From contig JASBRP010000017.1 of assembly GCA_030149365.1 (NCBI GenBank), forward strand, positions 62,001 through 126,000: a DNA stretch of 64,000 bases, in the 5' to 3' direction. Below are positions 1 to 8,958 of the stretch, one piece after another. The DNA comes from Solimonas sp. (GTDB taxonomy: Bacteria; Pseudomonadota; Gammaproteobacteria; Nevskiales; Nevskiaceae). The notes beneath the pieces were generated by a model. That model ran no database searches, had not been told where the DNA came from, and saw only the letters and a program-made list of their open reading frames with translations. The stretch's first letter is position 1; each line of letters opens with the position of its first letter. Both the position numbers and the translations under genes were made by a program.

Positions 1-308
1 AGGTGGTCGGCCCCCAGGCGCTGGCCGAAGCCATCCGGCACTTCATGGAGCACCGCACGCCCATCACCTCCGCGCACCATGCGCATACACCGGAGATCGA
101 GCTCACCTCCGACACCACCGCCACCGGCATCTGGCCGATGGAGGATCACCTGTGGTGGAAGGACGGCGAGCGCGAGGAGTATCTTCACGGCTACGGCCAC
201 TACCACGAGCACTACCGCAAGGTGGAGGGCTGCTGGCTGATCTGCTATCGCAAGCTCACGCGCCTGCGCGTGGACCGCTCGCCCGGGTTCTACGACCGGT
301 TGATGTGA
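1..308 (+). CDS. NTF2-like/SnoaL family protein, 5'-truncated by window edge
   Basis: About 100 C-terminal residues are present; the true start lies upstream of the window. The tail has the pattern of SnoaL-like nuclear transport factor 2 family proteins: a HHAHTPEIEL segment, then a G-W-P-x-E-D-x-L-W-W stretch, then GYGHYHEHY and a final RLRVDR. These are cone-shaped cytoplasmic domains that either bind small hydrophobic ligands or act as dehydratases or isomerases; the substrate cannot be read from the tail. The next gene on the same strand starts 35 bases downstream with its own ribosome binding site. A second NTF2-like protein lies at 16176-16670. Family assignment is fairly sure; specific function is unknown. 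Confidence 0.7.
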   Translation, partial: VVGPQALAEAIRHFMEHRTPITSAHHAHTPEIELTSDTTATGIWPMEDHLWWKDGEREEYLHGYGHYHEHYRKVEGCWLICYRKLTRLRVDRSPGFYDRLM

Positions 309-343
309 GCGCGCGACGGTCGGCGTTTTCCAGGGAGGAACAC

Positions 344-760
344 ATGAAGAAGCCGGCAGCCCCCGAAAGCCCCTCGGCCTCCGAGCTGATCGATGGCCGC
401 ATCGCCGAACTCGGCGACTGGCGCGGCCAGACCCTGTCGAGGATGCGCCAGCTCATCCGGCAGGCCCTGCCCGAGGTCGTGGAAGAATGGAAATGGATGG
501 GCACGCCCGTGTGGTCGCAGGACGGCATCCTCTGCACCGGCGAGAGCTACAAGGCCGTCGTAAAGCTCACCTTCGCCAAGGGCGCCGCGCTGAGGGATCC
601 GGCCAAACTATTTAACGCCAGCCTCGACGGCAACGCCCGGCGCGCCATCGACATCCGCCAGGGCGAGGAGATCGACGCGGAGGCCTTCAAGGCACTGATC
701 CAGGAAGCCGCCACGCTCAACGCCGCCAGCCGCAAGGCAAAGCCCAAGCGGGCGAAGTAG
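344..760 (+). CDS. DUF1801 family protein (YdhG/YjbR-like fold)
   Basis: A 138-residue soluble protein. The start is the ATG at 344, preceded by a good AGGGAGGA ribosome binding site; the longer frame upstream overlaps the preceding gene and is not credible. The motif EEWKWMGTPVWSQDG followed by a V-K-L-T-F segment is characteristic of the DUF1801 group, small alpha/beta proteins of unknown biochemical role. The C-terminus is lysine-rich. The next gene begins 4 bases after the stop, so the two are probably co-transcribed. A second DUF1801 member is at 1325-1699 on the opposite strand. Confidence 0.8.
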   Translation: MKKPAAPESPSASELIDGRIAELGDWRGQTLSRMRQLIRQALPEVVEEWKWMGTPVWSQDGILCTGESYKAVVKLTFAKGAALRDPAKLFNASLDGNARRAIDIRQGEEIDAEAFKALIQEAATLNAASRKAKPKRAK

Positions 761-764
761 CCGC

Positions 765-1223
765 ATGTCCACCACCCGCCTGCTACAGCATATCCGCGCG
801 CCGCGCGCGGCCGTCTACCGCGCACTGCTGGACCCACGGGCCATCGCGGTCTGGAAGGTGCCGGACGGCATGCGCTGCACCCTCCACGAATTCCAGGCCC
901 GCGAGGGCGGGCATTTCCGCATCTCCCTCACCTACGACGAGCCCGGCCACGCCGGCAAGACCACGTCGCACACCGACACCTACCACGGCCATTTCGCCCG
1001 GCTGGTGCAGGATCGGCAGGTGGTGGAAGTGGACGAGTTCGAGACCGCCGATCCGGCACTGCAGGGCGAGATGACCATCACCCTGACACTCTCCGACGCC
1101 GATGGCGGCACCGAACTGCTGGCGGTGCACGAGAACCTGCCGCCAGGTGTATCGCCGCAGGACAACGAGCTGGGCTGGCGCATGTCGCTGGAGAAGCTGG
1201 CGGCCTACGTCGAGAGGTCCTAG
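765..1223 (+). CDS. SRPBCC / AHSA1-like domain protein
   Basis: A 152-residue single-domain protein. It opens with TTRLLQHIRAPRAAVYRALLDP and continues with the WKVPDGM and G-G-x-F-R-I-S pattern of Aha1-like SRPBCC proteins (activator of Hsp90 ATPase homologues). It ends with the usual GW..SLEKLAAYVE helix. These helix-grip proteins bind hydrophobic ligands; bacterial members are mostly uncharacterised. It sits 4 bases after the DUF1801 gene, a pairing often seen in small stress-related operons. The family is clear, the ligand is not. Confidence 0.85.
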   Translation: MSTTRLLQHIRAPRAAVYRALLDPRAIAVWKVPDGMRCTLHEFQAREGGHFRISLTYDEPGHAGKTTSHTDTYHGHFARLVQDRQVVEVDEFETADPALQGEMTITLTLSDADGGTELLAVHENLPPGVSPQDNELGWRMSLEKLAAYVERS

Positions 1224-1261
1224 GAGAAGCTTCGTGCCGGTGACGCGCTCCACCCACCGTC

Positions 1262-1281
1262 ATACCGGCGAAAGCCGGTAT
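1262..1281. repeat. Short hairpin, dispersed-repeat or terminator type
   Basis: ATACCGGC at 1262-1269 and GCCGGTAT at 1274-1281 form a perfect 8-bp stem with a GAAA loop. It lies between convergent genes (765-1223 and 1325-1699), so it may end transcription, although no clear T-run follows. Its look (ATACCGGCGAAAGCCGGTAT then CCAG) resembles dispersed repeats of many proteobacterial chromosomes. Confidence 0.55.
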
Positions 1282-1324
1282 CCAGCCCCTCATTGGGGAC
1301 GGCACTACCGGACCGGCCACCGCC

Positions 1325-1699
1325 TCACCAGAACCCGTCATCCTTGCGCGCACGCACGTCCTGCCAGCAGCGCTGCGCCAACCGGCGCACCAGGTCCTCG
1401 GGAAACGGATTCTTGTAGGGAATCTGCAGCGTCCCCTTGGTCGTCGGATGCCCCGCCAGCTCCTCGCGGAACGCCTCCAGCGCCGTCGCGCTCGGCGCAA
1501 AGCTCAAATGCGCCTTGTGCGCCGAGAACGCGAACACGAAGCGCGGCTCCACGAAGAATGGCGTGCCCCACTTGATCGCCTCTTCAGCCTGCGGGGCGAC
1601 GCTTTTGAGCAGCGCGTGCATGCGACGCAAATGCGGCTGGCCGGCCGTGGGAGCGGCACGGATGTATTCGTCGATCGTTGTCGGACGCTTGCCGGGCAT
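1325..1699 (-). CDS. DUF1801 family protein
   Basis: A 124-residue protein with the DUF1801 signature: a TIDEYI N-terminus, then EEAIKWGTPFF, FAFSAHKAHLSFAPS, and a C-terminal GTLQIPYKNPFPEDLVRRL. It is more typical of the iron-chaperone-like YdhG subgroup than the first copy at 344-760, but iron binding is not shown by the sequence. It starts with the ATG at 1699, directly downstream of the membrane protein gene that ends at 1706, so the two form a minus-strand pair. Confidence 0.85.
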   Translation of the reverse strand: MPGKRPTTIDEYIRAAPTAGQPHLRRMHALLKSVAPQAEEAIKWGTPFFVEPRFVFAFSAHKAHLSFAPSATALEAFREELAGHPTTKGTLQIPYKNPFPEDLVRRLAQRCWQDVRARKDDGFW

Positions 1700-1705
1700 G
1701 ACTGC

Positions 1706-2113
1706 CTAGGCCGCCTTGCCCACGAAGATGTCCTTGGGTCCCGCAAAGGACAGGGCCAGGATGGCTCCCCAGGCGATATTGACGAAGCTCATGGCCAGCG
1801 CCGACGGCGCGTCCTGCAGGTGCGGCAAGCCCGAGAGGGGACCCAGGCAGGCAATGAATCCGGCAATCAGGAAATAGACGCCCAGTTTCCGGCGCAGGAA
1901 CAGCAACACCAGGCCGATCACATCCAGCAGGTGCCCCAGCAGGATCGACACGCCCCATAGCGCGGAGCCTTCAGCCGGCTGCTGCTGGCGCCACTGTTGA
2001 TAGTCCAGCACTTCCGCCGGGCTATCCGGCGCGATGCCGGAAAGGCTCATGGCCACGATGTACAGCACCAAGAAGGTGACCAGCAGGAGACGAAAGGCGG
2101 CGACGGAAGACAT
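1706..2113 (-). CDS. Small integral membrane protein, function unknown
   Basis: A 135-residue protein from the ATG at 2113; the longer frame to 2224 adds a low-complexity arginine-rich stretch and is rejected. Four hydrophobic segments are visible: LLLVTFLVLYIVAM, LLGHLLDVIGLVLLFL, VYFLIAGFIACLG and FVNIAWGAILALSF. A short periplasmic or cytoplasmic loop rich in Q and W separates the first two. No enzymatic motif is seen. The stop lies only 6 bases upstream of the DUF1801 start at 1699, so they are likely one transcript. I do not recognise a specific family. Confidence 0.75.
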   Translation of the reverse strand: MSSVAAFRLLLVTFLVLYIVAMSLSGIAPDSPAEVLDYQQWRQQQPAEGSALWGVSILLGHLLDVIGLVLLFLRRKLGVYFLIAGFIACLGPLSGLPHLQDAPSALAMSFVNIAWGAILALSFAGPKDIFVGKAA

Positions 2114-2234
2114 GGCTTGCGGGCATCCAGGGGAACGACAGCATCCATCATAGCGCCATGCCAAGCCTTCGCAGCAAAGAGCAGCAGGCCGCACCCGGCG
2201 AGGCCGGGGCGGCCTACGGCTCACTTCATGCTCC

Positions 2235-4652
2235 TCACAGCGTCTTCAGGTACTCGATGATCGCCTTGCGCTCAGCATCGGTCAGCACCGCCGTGAACGC
2301 ATGCCCCTGGTTGCCCTGGCTATAGAGGTTGGTGTTGAACACCTTGCGGTTCTCTACGTTCTGCTGCGTCATCAGCAGGCCCTCGGGCCGCGGCAGGTTC
2401 CAGGTCAGGCCGATCAGCTTGTAGATCTCGCCCAGCAGGGCCTGCACCGGCGAAGGCACCTCGGGGTTCAGCGGATTGCAGGCGATGTAGGGCTGCGAGC
2501 CGGCCGCACCGCAGGGAATCTCGTCGTACTTCCAGCCGAGCTTGTCGAAGTCGTAAGCACGCTGCAGGTTGGTATCGAAGCCCATCACCACCTTGCCCGC
2601 CTGGTCCTCGCGTGCCGGCGTGGAGCGGCGCTTCCAGATGTTGGGGCGCTCGCTGTCCGGGTCCAGCACGCCCCAGATGTTGGGCACCGAGCCGTTATGG
2701 AAATAGGGCGCGGCGGCCCAGGTACCCCATAGCGGCGGAGCCAGGTAGATCGGCGTCAGGTCGTCCGTGGAGCCGGCATTGCCCAGCCCGCAGGACACCA
2801 CCGCCTGGTTCAGGATCGCCGGGCTGACGCTGCCGTCGCGGTTGCGCAAGCTCTGCATGGCATCGGCGTAGACAGGATCGGTGCCGACGACCGCCGTCGG
2901 CACGGTGTAGGCCGCGATGCCCGCCAGTTCCGGCGTATCGAGATAGGCCGGGTCGTGGGTGTAGCGCGGTGAATAGGCACCGTGGCAACCCGCGCAGGAC
3001 CCATTGCCCTGGTCCGGCTTCGGTCCCGGATTGTCGAGCCCATCGCCCCAGAGATTCTTGGAGTGGAACAGGATCGCACCCTGCTCCGCCAGCGCCGTGT
3101 TGATCTCGCCGGGGAACCTCGGCGAGGCCAGTGTCTCCGCCCAGGTCTGGAAGGGGCCGGAGTGCGCGTCCATCCAGGCCAGCGCCTCGTCGCCACCGCC
3201 GCTCAGGCTCTTCACCAGGTCGTAGTACGCGGCCAGGTCGATGCGCGAGGAATCGGTGGGCAGCACCGCGCCGTGGAATTTCTGCGGGCGGTACGCCAGG
3301 TTCCACCAGGGCGGGCTCTTGATGTTGCCGATGGCCTGGCTCAGCACGATCTTGTCGTTGAGCAGCAGCGCCGGATCGCCATTGCTGAACAGGATGAAGG
3401 CAAGCTGGAAGAAATCGATGGCGCCGGTGCCGCGGTTGGTCGAGATGGTGACCAGCGACAGCGCCGAGTTGGCGCCGAAGCCGGCGAGCCCTTCCGCCTT
3501 GCTGAAGTCCGAGCTGGCCACGGCGAAGTCGCCGATGCTGCCGGCACCGCCGAGCTGCGGACCCAGGCCCTCGCCGTCGGCCACGGTGCCGAGCTGGCCG
3601 TTGTGGCAGAACAGGCAGACCTTCTGGCCGATCTCGCCGGTCCAGGTGCCATCGGCCTTGCGGATCTGCGTGAACACCATGGGCAGCTTGCCGGAGCCGC
3701 CATTGGTCTTGTTGGGATCCTCGCCCGGCAGCGGATAGGGATTGGGTACCAGGCTCGCGGGTGAGCCATAGCGCTCGGCCACCAGCTCGTCGAAGTTGTT
3801 GGGCCGCTCATCCAGGCCCCAGGCGGACTTCCAGAGCTGGTTGTACTTCTCGGCGGACAGGCCGCTGGCATTCGCGTTGCCGCCGGCAAAGCTCAGCGGC
3901 GTGCCGACCTCGCCCTGGCCATGGCCCACGAACAGGCCGAGCTTGGACTGCTCGCGCATCTCGCCGCAGGTCTTGGGCCGCGGCACGCCGTTGTCGCAGG
4001 ACTTCCAGTAGGCGTTGAAAGCCACCGCCTTGCCCTCGTTGACGCCGGGTACCACCAGCGTGCGCGGGTCTACCGGTAGCACCGCGCTGTCGGCCTTGCC
4101 CGCGCAGAAGTTGGACCAGGCACCGCCGCCGCGCGGGCCACCGAGCAGCGGGAATTCGGTGATGGCCCCGAGATTGCCCAATGCACAGGCCGAAGGATTG
4201 TCGTAGCCGGCCAGCAGGGCATCCATCTCGCGGTAGGCATCGCTACCCACCGGCCAGGGCGCGCCAGCGCTGTGCGTACGTGTATCGGTGCCGGAGGCCA
4301 TCTTGAGGATGCGGGACTTGCCGGCGCCGTTGCCGCCCAGGAGCAGCCAGGACTCCTTCAGCAGCCGGGCATCCTGGCTTTCATCCTTGTCGAGCTGGAA
4401 CAGCCTGCCGTCAGCAACATCCGCCACGCCGCCCGGCACATGGCAGCTGCGGCAGAACTCCAGGCGCGGCTGCACGCGCTTGGTGAAGAGCTCGTCGCAA
4501 TTCTTCACCTGCACGCTGTCGCGCGGCCCGGTAACGCCGCCCCCCGTGGCGGGGTCGCTGCGGCCACCGTACTCACCACAGGCGGACAGCAAGATGGCGC
4601 CGCCAAGGGCGGCAAGCAGGGGCAACGGGGTACGCAGGTTTCGCAGTCTCAT
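2235..4652 (-). CDS. Three-haem c-type cytochrome lipoprotein, di-haem peroxidase/RoxA-like
   Basis: An 805-residue secreted lipoprotein. The start is the ATG at 4652, giving a signal peptide with lipobox LLSAC (Cys25). Three CXXCH haem sites are visible: CRSCH (residues 67-71), CLFCH about 45% along, and CAGCH about 65% along. The C-terminal half has the PYFHNGSVP block of di-haem cytochrome c peroxidase relatives, including rubber-oxygenase RoxA-like enzymes, with APPLWG and KRRSTP around it, and ends YLKTL. The extra N-terminal haem looks like an added electron-entry domain. It is probably a periplasmic or outer-membrane-attached oxidoreductase; the substrate is not deducible. It is divergent from the TetR gene at 4759, which probably controls it. 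Confidence 0.75.
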   Translation of the reverse strand: MRLRNLRTPLPLLAALGGAILLSACGEYGGRSDPATGGGVTGPRDSVQVKNCDELFTKRVQPRLEFCRSCHVPGGVADVADGRLFQLDKDESQDARLLKESWLLLGGNGAGKSRILKMASGTDTRTHSAGAPWPVGSDAYREMDALLAGYDNPSACALGNLGAITEFPLLGGPRGGGAWSNFCAGKADSAVLPVDPRTLVVPGVNEGKAVAFNAYWKSCDNGVPRPKTCGEMREQSKLGLFVGHGQGEVGTPLSFAGGNANASGLSAEKYNQLWKSAWGLDERPNNFDELVAERYGSPASLVPNPYPLPGEDPNKTNGGSGKLPMVFTQIRKADGTWTGEIGQKVCLFCHNGQLGTVADGEGLGPQLGGAGSIGDFAVASSDFSKAEGLAGFGANSALSLVTISTNRGTGAIDFFQLAFILFSNGDPALLLNDKIVLSQAIGNIKSPPWWNLAYRPQKFHGAVLPTDSSRIDLAAYYDLVKSLSGGGDEALAWMDAHSGPFQTWAETLASPRFPGEINTALAEQGAILFHSKNLWGDGLDNPGPKPDQGNGSCAGCHGAYSPRYTHDPAYLDTPELAGIAAYTVPTAVVGTDPVYADAMQSLRNRDGSVSPAILNQAVVSCGLGNAGSTDDLTPIYLAPPLWGTWAAAPYFHNGSVPNIWGVLDPDSERPNIWKRRSTPAREDQAGKVVMGFDTNLQRAYDFDKLGWKYDEIPCGAAGSQPYIACNPLNPEVPSPVQALLGEIYKLIGLTWNLPRPEGLLMTQQNVENRKVFNTNLYSQGNQGHAFTAVLTDAERKAIIEYLKTL

Positions 4653-4693
4653 GGCTCTCCTCCACGGCGGCGATATAGTCCCGCTAAGATAAA

Positions 4694-4709
4694 CCGAGTA
4701 ATTGCTCGG
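4694..4709. promoter_or_regulatory. Candidate TetR operator between divergent genes
   Basis: CCGAGTAATTGCTCGG is a near-perfect 16-bp palindrome (14 of 16 positions symmetric), and a CACTCGG half-site follows at once. It lies in the 106-bp gap between the cytochrome gene (minus) and the TetR gene (plus). That is where a TetR-family repressor controlling itself and its neighbour would bind. Binding is inferred. Confidence 0.5.
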
Positions 4710-4758
4710 AACCACTCGGATTGAGGGTGCCGGGGCCGATGGGCCGGAGGGGATTGGG

Positions 4759-5421
4759 ATGGCAAGACAAGCAACTGATCTGCAACTGAAAAAGCATCCC
4801 AAGCAGGCGCGCTCCAAGGCCACCGTGGACGCCCTCTGCGACGCCGCTGCTCGGCTTATGGAGGAAGAAGGCTACGCCGCCGTGACCACCAACCGCGTGG
4901 CCGAGCGGGCCGGCGTCGGGGTCGGCTCCCTGTACGAGTACTTCCCCAACAAGCAGTCGATCGTCGCCGCCACGCTGGCGGCGGCACTGCGCGACATCGT
5001 CGCCGAGGTCGGGCGCAGCCTGCACGAGGCCCTCGCCCTGCCCGGCCAGCCGCGCGCCGGCATCGACCACTGGATCCGCACCATCATCGCGGCGCTGGAG
5101 GCGCGCGCCAGCCTGCTGCGCGTGGCCCTGAGCGAGGTGCCCTTCCTCGGCGAGATCCCGGAGGCACGCGGGCTCTCGCAGACGCTGGAGCAGATCGTGC
5201 GCAAGGGTCGCGACAAGAGCGCCGCCGTGGTGCGGCTCTACGACACCGAGGCCAGCGCCTGGCTGCTGACCAGCATGGTGTGGACCGCCATGCAGCAGAT
5301 CGCCCTGCACCGGCCGGATCACCTGTCGCGCGAGCGGCTCGTGGAGGCCCTGGTGGAAACGGTGCTGCGACAGCTCTACGAAGCCCCGGGCCTGGAGCAG
5401 AAGACGGCCGCGTGGAAATGA
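4759..5421 (+). CDS. TetR/AcrR family transcriptional regulator
   Basis: A 220-residue regulator from the ATG at 4759. The N-terminal helix-turn-helix is classical: RSKATVDALCDAAARLMEEEGYAAVTTNRVAERAGVG followed by VGSLYEYFPNKQSI. The C-terminal ligand domain is helical and unassigned, with an acyl-CoA/lipid-type regulator look (W-I-x-x-I-I-x-A-L-E, LRVALSEVPFLGE). It is divergent from the three-haem cytochrome gene, with a palindrome between them, so it probably represses that gene in response to a small hydrophobic inducer. Confidence 0.88.
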   Translation: MARQATDLQLKKHPKQARSKATVDALCDAAARLMEEEGYAAVTTNRVAERAGVGVGSLYEYFPNKQSIVAATLAAALRDIVAEVGRSLHEALALPGQPRAGIDHWIRTIIAALEARASLLRVALSEVPFLGEIPEARGLSQTLEQIVRKGRDKSAAVVRLYDTEASAWLLTSMVWTAMQQIALHRPDHLSRERLVEALVETVLRQLYEAPGLEQKTAAWK

Positions 5422-5487
5422 GACAATGAGCGGGAGCGAAGATCGCCGCCATCGGGCGACGACACCCTCTCCACCGAAGGACGCCTT

Positions 5488-6063
5488 GTGACGCTTGCCA
5501 CCATCATCAGCCACGCGGACTTCGGCGAGTTGCTCGCAAGCGCCTTCCAGCCGGAGACGCCGCAGGTCACCTCCTCGGAATCCGATCTCGGCGCGGCACT
5601 GCAGCACTTCGCCACGCCCGCCGAGATCCACGCCAAGGTCGCGCAATGCGCCTCCACCGGCATGCACGATTACTCCTTCGGCTTCTGGTATCCCTCGATG
5701 AAGGGCCGGCCCATCGAGCGCAAGGTGATCCTCGATCCGCCCCGTGAAGGCCACGCCTTCCGCCACTCGCTGACGGGCTGGGGCCTGATCCACCTGCATC
5801 TCTACTTCACGCATCCCCGCAAGCTGCAGTGCCGGATCGCCGTGAACTCGCAGACACGTGCCAAGGCACGCGAGGCGCGCTACCCGGAGCTGGGTGCCGT
5901 CACCGACTGGGACTGGCGCGTGGTGGACTCCTACGCCTTCCGCCTCTCCCGCAAGCTCGCCGCCATGGGCCCCACCGCACCGGTGGTCCAGCAGGCCGAT
6001 CCGGGAGAACCCAGCCCGCCGCCGGGCTCATCCTCGCCCTGGCAGCGCCGGAAGCAGGATTGA
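5488..6063 (+). CDS. Hypothetical protein
   Basis: A 191-residue soluble protein starting at GTG 5488, with a GAAGG ribosome binding site about 8 bases upstream. There is no signal peptide or membrane segment. Visible features are a compact central region with LTGWGLIHLHLYFTHPRKLQCRI and VNSQTRAKAREARYPELG, and a proline/serine-rich C-terminal tail (PSPPPGSSSP). Codon use matches the neighbours, so it is very likely a real gene. I do not recognise the family. It runs convergently towards trpA. Confidence 0.7.
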   Translation: MTLATIISHADFGELLASAFQPETPQVTSSESDLGAALQHFATPAEIHAKVAQCASTGMHDYSFGFWYPSMKGRPIERKVILDPPREGHAFRHSLTGWGLIHLHLYFTHPRKLQCRIAVNSQTRAKAREARYPELGAVTDWDWRVVDSYAFRLSRKLAAMGPTAPVVQQADPGEPSPPPGSSSPWQRRKQD

Positions 6064-6076
6064 ACCGGCCCGCGCC

Positions 6077-6821
6077 TCAGCGCAGCGATTCCAGGAACGG
6101 CCGCACCGCCTCCACGCCACCCTGCTCGAGCACACGGATCGTCTCCGAACCCACCACCGCGATCTCGACCTTGCCGGTGATCGCCGCCACGTCCTCGCGC
6201 GCCTTCACGCCAAAGCCCAACGCCAGGGGCAGATCGGTCGCGCCGCGGCAGCGCTGCAGGTAACCGTCGAGCGCGTCGAAATCGGTGGCAGAACCCGTCA
6301 CCCCCTTGCGGGCGGCGCAGTAGACCAAGCCCTTCGCCCGCTCGGCGATCCGGGCCATGCGCTCGGGCCGCGAGCTGGGCGTGAAGACGAAGATCGGATC
6401 CAGCTGCTCGCGCTCCATCGCCGCCAACAGCGGCTCGCCTTCCTCGAACGGCAGGTCGGCCACGATCGCACCACGCACCCCGGCCTGCGCCATCTCCCTG
6501 GCGAAAAGATCCACACCGCGCACGAACGCGATGTTGAAGTAGGTCATGAACAGGAAGGAGATGGGAAACTCCCGGGTGAGCCTGCTCGTGAGCTCCAGGC
6601 AACGGTCCACCGTGGCGCCGCCGGCCAGCGCCTTCTGGTTCGCGTGGAGGATGACGGGTCCATCGGCCATCGGCTCCGAGAACGGGATCTGCAGCTCCAT
6701 CAGATCGACGCCGGCCAGCACCATCTGCTCCACAAGACGGCGGCTGGTGTCGAAGTCCGGGTAGCCGAGGACGATATGCGTCATCAGCAGGATGTCGCGA
6801 TCGCGCTTGCGCCTGCGAATC

Positions 6822-6835
<14 letters not shown>
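6077..6835 (-). CDS. trpA: Tryptophan synthase alpha chain, divergent
   Basis: A 252-residue TIM-barrel protein that cleaves indole-3-glycerol phosphate to indole and glyceraldehyde 3-phosphate, the first half-reaction of tryptophan synthase. The catalytic pair is present: Glu47 in MELQIPFSEP and Asp58 in MADGP, matching Glu49 and Asp60 of the enteric enzyme. The start is taken as GTG 6835, overlapping the end of trpB by 14 bases, which restores the N-terminal helix; an ATG at 6784 would remove it. Oddities: the usual TAGDP turn is replaced by VLGYPD, and the sequence is generally diverged. The pair is isolated from trpF, accD and folC, the usual gammaproteobacterial neighbours, so it may be a second, specialised copy. 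Confidence 0.88.
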
Positions 6836-8049
<1,214 letters not shown>

Positions 8050-8057
<8 letters not shown>

Positions 8058-8772
8058 GGCTCGCTCCGATCCGCTGGGAGAACGCGAAGCGATCCGTGCG
8101 GCAATACATGCGCGCAAAGGCAGCCGACGGCGCCAGCGCAAAGTGCAGAGTGCGATCCACGCGCAATATCGCGCTGCCGGCCGCCAGCCCCATCCGCTTC
8201 GCCAGCGGCCTCGGCAGCGTCACCACGCGAAAGCTCTGGTCGGCACTCTCCGGCCGCATGCGGTAGTGCTGCTCGACAATGTCGGAAAGCGCCCGGTCTT
8301 TGCGGACCAGCCGCGCCAGGCCCGGAAAGCGCTCCGCGTCGAAATCGATCTCCTCCAGCAGCACCGCCTCGCCGTCCACCCGCGACAGGCGCGTAAGCCG
8401 CACCGCCTCCCGGCTCTGCAGGGGATGCCCCGCCTCGTCGATGGTCTCGGTGCGCGGGCGATCCAGCTCGCTGGCGAGCGCGATCCCCTGCGCCTCGAAG
8501 GACATCAGCGTGCCCGCCAGCGAGAACAGGTCCACCTGGGCCGGCACGCTGCGCACATAGGTCCCGCTGCCGCGACGGCGCTCGAGCAGGCCGCGCTGGA
8601 TCAGCGCCGCAGTGGCCTGCCGCACCGTCGGCCGCCCCAGGCCGAAGGTCTCCGCGAGCTCGTGCTCCGACGGCAGCCTGGAGCCCGGCGGGTAGCGGCC
8701 GGCGCGGATCTCCGAGAACAGGCGCTCGGCGAGCTGGTGGTACAGCGGGATGGGCGAGGCGGAGTTCAGCAT
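8050..8772 (-). CDS. GntR/HutC-family regulator of the trpBA operon
   Basis: A 240-residue regulator. The N-terminal winged helix is typical GntR (SPIPLYHQLAERLFSEIRAGRYPPGSRLPSE, then LGRPTVRQATAALIQRGLLERRRGSGTYV). A UTRA ligand-binding domain follows (LTRLSRVDGEAVLLEEIDFDAERFPGL). It is the first gene of a three-gene operon with trpB and trpA, overlapping trpB. An inverted repeat over its own -35 box points to autoregulation. GntR control of trp genes is unusual compared with TrpR or attenuation. The effector is unknown; tryptophan, indole or a related metabolite is a guess. Confidence 0.9.
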
Positions 8773-8796
8773 CCTTGCAGGCTAAAGCCATGCAGT

Positions 8797-8816
8797 AAAG
8801 TTGTCAATACAACTTT
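8797..8816. promoter_or_regulatory. Candidate GntR operator over the -35 box of gntR-trpBA
   Basis: AAAGTTGT, a CAAT spacer and ACAACTTT form a perfect 8-bp inverted repeat 25 bases upstream of the GntR start codon. Read on the minus strand it contains TTGACA (8802-8807), a perfect -35 box. A weak -10 (TAGCCT) follows 17 bases later. Occupation by the repressor would block polymerase. Site geometry suits GntR proteins; actual binding is inferred. Confidence 0.6.
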
Positions 8817-8958
8817 TCCAACCTCCCCGCATGTTGCTTCACCCGATGAAGACGGGTTCGGCGCCATGGTGACGTCGTCATTACCTCGTCACCTCCGCTT
8901 CGTACATTCCCATGTTTGAACAACGACTGGCCGCGCAGGCGGCCCATTGAGGCGAACG

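Noticed and set aside
4314..4337. Walker A-like GGNGAGKS in the three-haem cytochrome
   Set aside because: The protein is exported and haem-bearing, the motif lies between haem regions with no Walker B partner, and an ATP-binding site in the periplasm is not credible. Chance match.
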